Below are positions 22,201 through 27,121 of a DNA stretch of 27,121 nucleotides, piece after piece. The stretch is from an uncultured bacterium (GTDB taxonomy: Bacteria > Bacillota > Clostridia > Oscillospirales > Acutalibacteraceae), in the NCBI GenBank assembly GCA_905215055.1, contig CAJMOH010000038.1, positions 1-27,121 on the forward strand. The letters run 5' to 3'. Under the pieces are notes generated by a model, which saw nothing but the letters and a program-made list of their open reading frames with translations, had not been told where the DNA came from and did not search any database. The position numbers were made by a program, and so were the translations under genes. Each line of letters begins with the position of its first letter. Within the stretch, counting starts at the first letter, position 1.

Positions 22201-22336
22201 GCCGGGCCGCGAACCAATACCGCCCGCTGCGGCTCCCTTGGCTGGGCGCAGGGCGGCAGATCTGCATCCGCGATGGGTAAAGCTGCGGTGGTAAGCCGAG
22301 CTATAAGTCGGGCGGCGGGTCAACGCCCATCACCGA
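22201..22336 (+). other. Structured stretch upstream of serS, function unknown
   Basis: The 307-base gap between parB and serS has no gene. Its middle part folds: CCGCCC (22220-22225) with GGGCGG (22251-22256), extended by TGCG/CGCA (22228-22231/22247-22250), and CGGTG (22286-22290) with CACCG (22331-22335) enclosing CCGA/TCGG and GGG/CCC. No T-box (TGGNACCGCG) sequence is present. It may be an RNA leader or another repeat family. Confidence 0.4.
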
Positions 22337-22347
22337 GGAAAAGGTGC

Positions 22348-22429
22348 GAAGTAAAAGTTCTTTGATTCTTTCTTTCAAGAAAGAATAAGAAGTAAAAGTT
22401 CTTTGGTTCTTTCTTTCAAGAAAGAATAA
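22348..22429 (+). repeat. Tandem pair of 41-base hairpin units before serS
   Basis: Two direct copies (22348-22388, 22389-22429) differ at a single base. Each has the head GAAGTAAAAGTTCTTTG followed by a 10-bp stem, ATTCTTTCTT/AAGAAAGAAT in the first copy, with TC in the centre. The second ends 10 bases before the serS ribosome site. They belong to the same family as the units at 15780 and 16106. Confidence 0.85.
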
Positions 22430-22444
22430 AAAGGAGGAACAAGC

Positions 22445-23725
22445 ATGCTAGATATTAAGCTGATCCGCTCCAATCCGGAGCTGGTGAAGGAGAACATCAA
22501 AAAGAAATTCCAGGACGAAAAGCTGTCCCTGGTGGATGAGGTGTTGGAGCTGGACGAGCAGTTCCGGGCCTCCAAGGGCCGGGGCGACCAGCTGCGCCAG
22601 CAGCGCAACACCATCAGCAAGGAGATCGGCAAGCTGATGTCCCAAGGCAAGAAGGACGAGGCCATGGAGGTGAAAAAGCAGGTCCAGGCCATCGCCGGAG
22701 AGCTGGAGGAGATGGAACGCAGAGAGGCGGAAATGACCGCTGAAATCCACAAGCGCATGCTGCTGATCCCCAACATCATCGACCCCTCTGTGCCCATCGG
22801 CAGAGACGACAGCGAAAACGTGGAGGTGCAGCGCTTTGGGGAGCCGGTGGTGCCGGAGTTTGAGATTCCCTATCATACGGAGATTATGGAGCGCTTTGGG
22901 GGCATTGACCTGGACAGCGCCCGAAAAACCAGCGGCAACGGCTTCTATTATTTGCTGGGGGACATTGCCCGGCTCCAGTCCGCGGTGCTCAGCTATGCCC
23001 GGGACTTTATGATTGATAAGGGCTTTACCTACTGCATCCCCCCCTTCATGATTCACGGCAACGTGGTGGAGGGCGTTATGTCCCAGACGGACATGGACGC
23101 CATGATGTACAAGATTGAGGGGGAGGACCTGTACCTGATCGGCACCAGCGAGCACTCCATGATCGGCAAGTTTATCGACACCATTCTGCCGGAAAGCTCC
23201 CTGCCCCAGACCCTGACCAGCTATTCCCCCTGCTTCCGCAAGGAAAAAGGCGCCCACGGCATTGAGGAGCGGGGCGTCTACCGCATTCACCAGTTTGAAA
23301 AGCAGGAGATGATCGTGGTCTGCAAGCCCGAGGACTCCATGAAGTGGTACGAGCAGATGTGGCGCTACTCTGTGGAGCTGTTCCGCAGTATGGACATTCC
23401 CGTGCGCCAGCTGGAGTGCTGCTCCGGCGACCTGGCGGACCTGAAGGTGAAGTCCTGCGACATCGAGGCCTGGTCCCCCCGGCAGAAGAAATACTTCGAG
23501 GTTTGTTCCTGCTCCAACCTGGGAGACGCCCAGGCCCGGCGGCTGAAAATCCGGGTCAAGGGAGAAAACGGGGAGAACTATTTGCCCCACACCCTGAACA
23601 ACACCGTGGCGGCTCCGCCCCGGATGCTCATCGCCTTTTTGGAGAACAACCTCCAGGCTGACGGCAGCGTGAGAATCCCCGAGCCTCTGCGGCCCTACAT
23701 GGGCGGCAAGGACGCCATCCGGTAA
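22445..23725 (+). CDS. serS: Seryl-tRNA synthetase
   Basis: A class II aminoacyl-tRNA synthetase charging tRNA-Ser. The 426-residue product begins MLDIKLIRSNPELVKENIKK and has the N-terminal antiparallel coiled coil (about 30-100) that recognises the long variable arm of tRNA-Ser, then the catalytic core: motif 2 with CFRKEKGAHGIEERGVYR (about 262) and motif 3 with NNTVAAPPRMLIAFLEN (about 384). The length is typical. AAAGGAGG lies 7 bases before the ATG. It is set apart from parB by a repeat-filled gap, so it probably has its own promoter, which I could not pin down, and its own terminator follows. Confidence 0.97.
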   Translation: MLDIKLIRSNPELVKENIKKKFQDEKLSLVDEVLELDEQFRASKGRGDQLRQQRNTISKEIGKLMSQGKKDEAMEVKKQVQAIAGELEEMERREAEMTAEIHKRMLLIPNIIDPSVPIGRDDSENVEVQRFGEPVVPEFEIPYHTEIMERFGGIDLDSARKTSGNGFYYLLGDIARLQSAVLSYARDFMIDKGFTYCIPPFMIHGNVVEGVMSQTDMDAMMYKIEGEDLYLIGTSEHSMIGKFIDTILPESSLPQTLTSYSPCFRKEKGAHGIEERGVYRIHQFEKQEMIVVCKPEDSMKWYEQMWRYSVELFRSMDIPVRQLECCSGDLADLKVKSCDIEAWSPRQKKYFEVCSCSNLGDAQARRLKIRVKGENGENYLPHTLNNTVAAPPRMLIAFLENNLQADGSVRIPEPLRPYMGGKDAIR

Positions 23726-23744
23726 ATTCCATCTAGATCTCCAG

Positions 23745-23772
23745 AAGGGAGGGCCGCGGGCCCTCCCTTTTT
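23745..23772 (+). terminator. serS terminator
   Basis: A perfect 11-bp stem AAGGGAGGGCC (23745-23755) / GGCCCTCCCTT (23759-23769), loop GCG, is followed by a T-run to 23772. It begins 20 bases after the serS stop. Confidence 0.92.
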
Positions 23773-23882
23773 CACGCTTTGGGATATGCCCCTTCGTTTT
23801 CCACAGCGTTTCAAAATCCTGGGGAAAATAGGAAAGAAAAAATAATACAGAATACAAACCTATAACAACCTGCCAAAGGCAG

Positions 23883-23909
23883 AAAAAAAGCCCCGCCAAA
23901 AGGCGGGGC
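23883..23909 (-). terminator. MFS gene terminator
   Basis: GCCCCGCC (23890-23897) pairs with GGCGGGGC (23902-23909) with an AAAA loop. On the minus strand it is followed by a run of seven T (23889-23883), just past the transporter stop. Together with the serS terminator it separates the convergent genes. Confidence 0.9.
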
Positions 23910-23922
23910 GGAAAGCTCTTTT

Positions 23923-25125
23923 TTAGGAATGGGAGGAGGTGGTCCGCTTCCGCTGTGTCAAGAAGAACACCGCGAAGCTGAGGGCGAAGACGGCGGCCAC
24001 CAGAAGGTAAAAGGGACGGGCGCCCACGGCGTCGTAGACCACGCCGCCGGTCAGGTTGCCCAGGATACCCGCCACAGAGGAGACCGCGGCGAAAAAGGCC
24101 TGGGCGCTGGCTTTGAGGTGGGCGGGGGCCAGCTCGTAAACGTAGTTGAGGGAGGACCCGATGAGCAGGCCGTTGCCCAGGCCGAAGAAGCAGCAGGACA
24201 CCAGCATGGTGGGGAAGGAGTGGACCCACAGCCCCAAAAGGACGCACTCCAGCCCCATGAGCAGGGGCGGGCCCATCACCAGCAGGCGCAGGGGGAACTT
24301 CCGGCGCAGACGCACCATCAGCAGCAGGAAGGGAATCTCCAGCAGGGCCCGGGCCCCCAGGAAGATACCATAGCGCTCGGAGGGGATGTTGGCGTCCGCC
24401 ATAAAGTAGGGCAGGAAGGTGCCCTCGCAGTTGGTGCCGGTGTACAGCAGGAAGCCGAAGACCAGAAAGCTGACGTAGGCCCTGTTCTGAAACAGCTCCC
24501 CCAGGTTCAGCTTCTGCTTTTCGCCCTTTTTAGGCGGCCTGGCGTCGGGCTCCCGCGCGAAGAAGGTGAGCACAATGGCGGGCACGGTGAGCAGGGCCGT
24601 CAGCCAGAAGGTGGAGGCCACCCCCACCGTGGGCAGCAGGAAGGAGATGGTAAAGCTGCCAATCATAAAGAGGAAAGAGCCCACGCTGCGCAGCAGGCCG
24701 TAATTCAAGCGCAGCTCGTTGGAGTTGCGCACCAGCAGGTTCTCCGCGTAGGTGGACATGGAGCCCCGGAAGAAATAGACCAGGGGCACCAGGTAGAAGA
24801 ACAGTGCCGTGGAATAGGGAAGCCCCGCGGGGATGAGGGGGATGAGGGCGAACAGCCCCACGCCCCCCGCCAGCACCGTGATGAGCACCTTGCGCAGAGA
24901 GCCAATGCGGTCGCTGACCATGCCCCAGAAGGAAACAGAGGCAATGGAGAGGATGGAGGTCAGGGCGTTGAGAAGCCCCAGCTGAGAGGCTGTGAAGCCC
25001 ACCTCCTGCAGGTAGATGGTCTGGTAAGAGCCAAAGGACCAGGAAAACCAGAAAATGCTGTTGACCCCTGTGCAGATGAGGGCCTGCCTGGCGCCGTAGT
25101 CCAGACGGGAAAGAATGCTTCGCAT
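23923..25125 (-). CDS. Major facilitator superfamily transporter
   Basis: A 12-helix MFS transporter of 400 residues; substrate unknown. The first helix holds GVNSIFWFSWSFGSYQTIYL; helix 2-3 carries the MFS-type loop FWGMVSDRIGSLRKVL, and a cytoplasmic basic central loop EPDARPPKKGEKQKLN divides the two six-helix halves. The repeat in the second half contains MVRLRRKFPLRLLVMGPPLL. The start at 25125 is preferred over 25161 because AAGGAGA lies 9 bases upstream. It is the only minus-strand gene on the right arm and so is transcribed head-on to the replication fork, with its own promoter and terminator, as an accessory gene might be. It could be a nucleoside, sugar or drug carrier. Confidence 0.85.
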   Translation of the reverse strand: MRSILSRLDYGARQALICTGVNSIFWFSWSFGSYQTIYLQEVGFTASQLGLLNALTSILSIASVSFWGMVSDRIGSLRKVLITVLAGGVGLFALIPLIPAGLPYSTALFFYLVPLVYFFRGSMSTYAENLLVRNSNELRLNYGLLRSVGSFLFMIGSFTISFLLPTVGVASTFWLTALLTVPAIVLTFFAREPDARPPKKGEKQKLNLGELFQNRAYVSFLVFGFLLYTGTNCEGTFLPYFMADANIPSERYGIFLGARALLEIPFLLLMVRLRRKFPLRLLVMGPPLLMGLECVLLGLWVHSFPTMLVSCCFFGLGNGLLIGSSLNYVYELAPAHLKASAQAFFAAVSSVAGILGNLTGGVVYDAVGARPFYLLVAAVFALSFAVFFLTQRKRTTSSHS

Positions 25126-25178
25126 GGGGAGGGTCTCCTTCACAAAAGAAAAGTGGGCCACCGGTTGCGGCCATCCTA

Positions 25179-25207
25179 AAAATACAGCGAAACGCGGGGG
25201 AAGTCAA
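25179..25207 (-). promoter_or_regulatory. MFS gene promoter
   Basis: On the minus strand -35 TTGACT (25207-25202) and -10 TATTTT (25184-25179) are 17 bases apart, leaving about 50 bases to the start codon. It is divergent from the guaB promoter about 130 bases to the right. Confidence 0.6.
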
Positions 25208-25332
25208 TGGCTTTTTATAAAATGGTCATAGAGAAAATAGTGGGGCCAAAGGGGGCGTTCCTCCACGGAATGGATAAAAAAAGGGGAAAAGGGTGGAAAA
25301 GAACCGCCGAAGGGCTGAAAAGGGAAAATCCC

Positions 25333-25361
25333 TTGCAAAACAGAGGGCGCAATGTTATAAT
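25333..25361 (+). promoter_or_regulatory. guaB promoter
   Basis: -35 TTGCAA (25333-25338), a 17-base spacer and -10 TATAAT (25356-25361), about 50 bases before the guaB start. No purine riboswitch fold was seen in the short leader. Confidence 0.8.
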
Positions 25362-25412
25362 TATCAATCAATAGGATGCGGAAAAACTTGCGGAGAAAGA
25401 GAGTGTGGTTTG

Positions 25413-26882
25413 ATGGAGTACAATGAGAAGTTTCTGAAGGAAGGCCTCACCTATGACGACGTTCTGCTGATTCCGGCGGAGTCCAACGTGCTGCCCGGCG
25501 AGGTGGATTTTTCCACCAACCTGACAAAGACCATCCGCCTGAACACCCCCATTATGACGGCCGCTATGGACACTGTGACCGAATCGGACATGGCCATTGC
25601 CATTGCCCGGGAAGGGGGCATCGGCATCATTCACAAGAACATGTCCATCGAGCGCCAGGCCGATCAGGTGGACCGGGTAAAGCGCTCGGAAAACGGCGTG
25701 ATTGTCAACCCCTTCTTCCTGGCCCCGGACAATCTGGTGAAGGAAGCCGACGAGATTATGGGCCGGTTTAAGATCTCCGGCGTACCCATCTGCGAGGACG
25801 GCGTGCTGGTGGGTATCATCACCAACCGGGACATGCGTTTTATGGAGGGCAGCGACTTTGACCAGCCCATCAAAAATGTCATGACCAAGGACAACCTGGT
25901 GACAGCCCCCGTGGGTACCACACTCAAGGACGCCCAGGAAATTCTGCGGCGCCACCGCATTGAAAAGCTGCCCATTGTGGACGAGCATATGCGCCTGAAG
26001 GGCTTGATTACCATTAAGGACATTGAAAAGGCTGTGCAGTATCCCAACTCCGCCCGGGACAAGGGAGGTCGCCTGCTGTGCGGCGCGGCCATCGGCGCCA
26101 CCAAGGACGTGCTGGACCGGGTGGCCGCTCTGGTGGAGGCCCAGGTGGACGTGGTGGTGCTGGATTCCGCTCACGGCCACAACAGCGGTATCCTGGAGGC
26201 TGTGGCCCGGGTGAAGAAGCACTATCCCGACTTGCAGCTGATTGCGGGCAATGTGGCCACCGCCGAGGGCACCAAGGCCCTGATCGACGCCGGCGCCGAC
26301 TGCGTAAAGGTGGGCATCGGCCCCGGCTCCATCTGCACCACCCGCGTGGTGGCGGGCATCGGCGTGCCTCAGATCACCGCCGTGTTTGACGCGGCTCAGG
26401 AAGCCGCCAAGTACGGCATCCCCGTCATCGCTGACGGCGGCATTAAGTACAGCGGCGACATTGTCAAGGCTCTGGCCGCTGGCGCCAATGTGGTCATGCT
26501 GGGCAGCATGGTGGCCGGCTGCAAGGAGGCCCCCGGCGAGTACGAGCTGTACCAGGGACGCCAGTTCAAGGTGTACCGGGGCATGGGCAGCCTGGGCGCT
26601 ATGGGCAAGGGCAGCAGCGACCGGTACTTCCAGGGAGAGCAGAAAAAGTTTGTCCCCGAAGGCGTGGAGGGCCGGGTTCCCTATAAGGGACCTCTGGCGG
26701 ACACCATCTTCCAGATGGTGGGCGGCTTGCGGGCCGGCATGGGCTATACCGGCTGCGCCACCATTCAGGAGCTTCACGACAAGGCTCAGTTTGTGAAGAT
26801 CACCGGCGCGGGCCTGAAGGAAAGCCATCCCCATGACATTCAGATCACCAAGGAGGCTCCCAACTACTCCCTCCATTCCTAA
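25413..26882 (+). CDS. guaB: Inosine-5'-monophosphate dehydrogenase
   Basis: Oxidises IMP to XMP with NAD+, the committed step of guanine nucleotide synthesis. The 489-residue product begins MEYNEKFLKEGLTYDDVLLI, has a TIM barrel interrupted by two CBS domains (about 100-210, with GVPICEDGVLVGIITNRDMR and KLPIVDEHMRLKGLITIKDI), and the catalytic loop GIGPGSICTTR with Cys308. The flap Arg-Tyr pair is in the SSDRYFQ region. The start at ATG 25413 restores the usual N-terminus; a ribosome site GGAGAAAGAG lies about 15 bases upstream, weaker than the neighbours. Its own near-consensus promoter is close. No clear terminator lies between it and the tRNA promoter. Confidence 0.97.
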   Translation: MEYNEKFLKEGLTYDDVLLIPAESNVLPGEVDFSTNLTKTIRLNTPIMTAAMDTVTESDMAIAIAREGGIGIIHKNMSIERQADQVDRVKRSENGVIVNPFFLAPDNLVKEADEIMGRFKISGVPICEDGVLVGIITNRDMRFMEGSDFDQPIKNVMTKDNLVTAPVGTTLKDAQEILRRHRIEKLPIVDEHMRLKGLITIKDIEKAVQYPNSARDKGGRLLCGAAIGATKDVLDRVAALVEAQVDVVVLDSAHGHNSGILEAVARVKKHYPDLQLIAGNVATAEGTKALIDAGADCVKVGIGPGSICTTRVVAGIGVPQITAVFDAAQEAAKYGIPVIADGGIKYSGDIVKALAAGANVVMLGSMVAGCKEAPGEYELYQGRQFKVYRGMGSLGAMGKGSSDRYFQGEQKKFVPEGVEGRVPYKGPLADTIFQMVGGLRAGMGYTGCATIQELHDKAQFVKITGAGLKESHPHDIQITKEAPNYSLHS

Positions 26883-26921
26883 AGCCCTGGAAAAAAGTTG
26901 GGACAACCCGGGGGAAACCCC

Positions 26922-26950
26922 TTGACAAACCGGACAGGATCGGCTATAAT
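26922..26950 (+). promoter_or_regulatory. tRNA operon promoter
   Basis: -35 TTGACA (26922-26927) and -10 TATAAT (26945-26950), both perfect, with a 17-base spacer. The tRNA genes start 38 bases downstream of the -10. Confidence 0.92.
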
Positions 26951-26955
26951 TAATA

Positions 26956-26981
26956 GCGCTCCACCCGTGAGGGCGGAGCGC
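26956..26981 (+). ncRNA. Leader hairpin ahead of tRNA-Met
   Basis: GCGCTCC (26956-26962) pairs with GGAGCGC (26975-26981); allowing one A-C mismatch the stem reaches 11 bp with a GTGA tetraloop. It lies 6 bases before the mature tRNA, in the 5' leader that RNase P removes. It could influence processing; no known family is claimed. Confidence 0.4.
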
Positions 26982-26987
26982 AACTAT

Positions 26988-27064
26988 GGCGGTATAGCTC
27001 AGTTGGCTAGAGCATTCGGTTCATACCCGAAGTGTCACTGGTTCAAGTCCAGTTACCGCTACCA
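26988..27064 (+). tRNA. tRNA-Met (CAT), elongator
   Basis: A complete 77-base cloverleaf with encoded CCA. The acceptor stem is GGCGGTA with TACCGCT, including a G1-T72 wobble; D arm GCTC/GAGC; anticodon stem TTCGG/CCGAA with loop TTCATAC; T arm ACTGG TTCAAGT CCAGT. The anticodon is CAT. Initiator features (three G-C pairs next to the loop, unpaired first base) are lacking, and the sequence resembles the Bacillus elongator tRNA-Met more than tRNA-Ile2. Confidence 0.93.
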
Positions 27065-27067
27065 TAT

Positions 27068-27121
27068 GGCCCGGTGGTCAAGCGGTTAAGACACCGCCCT
27101 TTCACGGCGGTAACACGAGTT
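27068..27121 (+). tRNA. tRNA-Glu (TTC), truncated by the window end
   Basis: The first 54 bases of a tRNA whose anticodon stem CCGCC/GGCGG flanks the loop CTTTCAC, giving anticodon TTC. The D arm GGTCAAGCGGTTAAGAC is typical of tRNA-Glu. The T arm and acceptor 3' strand lie beyond the window. It follows tRNA-Met after 3 bases, so a longer tRNA cluster continues to the right. Confidence 0.92.

Noticed and set aside
22138..22444. A serine T-box riboswitch upstream of serS
   Set aside because: No TGGNACCGCG antiterminator sequence and no terminator precede the gene.
25290..25412. A purine or ppGpp-type riboswitch in the guaB leader
   Set aside because: The predicted leader is only about 45 bases and holds no recognisable aptamer.
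26988..27064. Initiator tRNA or tRNA-Ile2 identity for the CAT tRNA
   Set aside because: It lacks initiator G-C pairs and has a paired first base; the sequence is closer to elongator tRNA-Met. Ile2 cannot be fully excluded without scoring.
1..27121. CRISPR arrays, transposase genes, prophage or defence islands
   Set aside because: No repeat-spacer pattern, no transposase-like product and no defence-type gene was seen.

Overview
This window looks like the chromosomal replication-origin region of a fairly GC-rich, low-redundancy Firmicute. Gene content and order (rpmH-rnpA-yidD-yidC-khpB-mnmE-mnmG-rsmG-noc-soj-parB on one side, dnaA-dnaN-yaaA-recF-remB-gyrB-gyrA on the other) are those of the Bacillus/Clostridium origin. 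GC-rich codon use, the zinc-ribbon and YcxB-like insertions near the gyrases and the style of intergenic repeats suggest a gut Clostridia member, perhaps Oscillospiraceae. That taxonomic placement is inference.

Left arm (about 1-11.2 kb, all on the minus strand, reading away from the origin): dnaA, then a 342-base gap holding a convincing oriC (AT-rich stretch, TAG-type trinucleotides, a GC clamp and a cluster of TGTGGA boxes), then dnaN, an S4-domain gene (yaaA), recF, remB, a zinc-ribbon membrane protein with a long Pro/Gln/Arg-rich tail, gyrB, a YcxB-like membrane protein and gyrA. Both dnaA and gyrB appear to start with TTG.

Right arm (about 11.4-22.1 kb, plus strand): rpmH with a strong promoter, rnpA, yidD, yidC, khpB (jag) with an unusual RG-rich tail, mnmE, a roughly 400-base repeat-filled gap, mnmG, rsmG, a GNAT acetyltransferase, a Noc-like ParB paralogue, soj (parA) and parB. 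A parS site lies between noc and soj, and a one-mismatch parS lies inside mnmG. Together these genes start replication, relieve supercoiling, segregate origins, insert membrane proteins and modify tRNA/rRNA.

Distal right arm (22.1-27.1 kb): a structured gap with two tandem hairpin units, serS, a minus-strand (head-on) MFS transporter, guaB with a near-consensus promoter, then a tRNA operon starting with tRNA-Met(CAT) and tRNA-Glu(TTC), the latter cut by the window end.

The genes are almost entirely conserved core. The less expected signals are non-coding: a family of small hairpin units sharing a head sequence but with different stems (four copies; two face each other around a nested inverted repeat between mnmE and mnmG), a hairpin that hides the noc ribosome binding site while carrying a -10-like hexamer in its loop, and the oriC architecture. 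No mobile element with a transposase, no CRISPR array and no defence system was seen.
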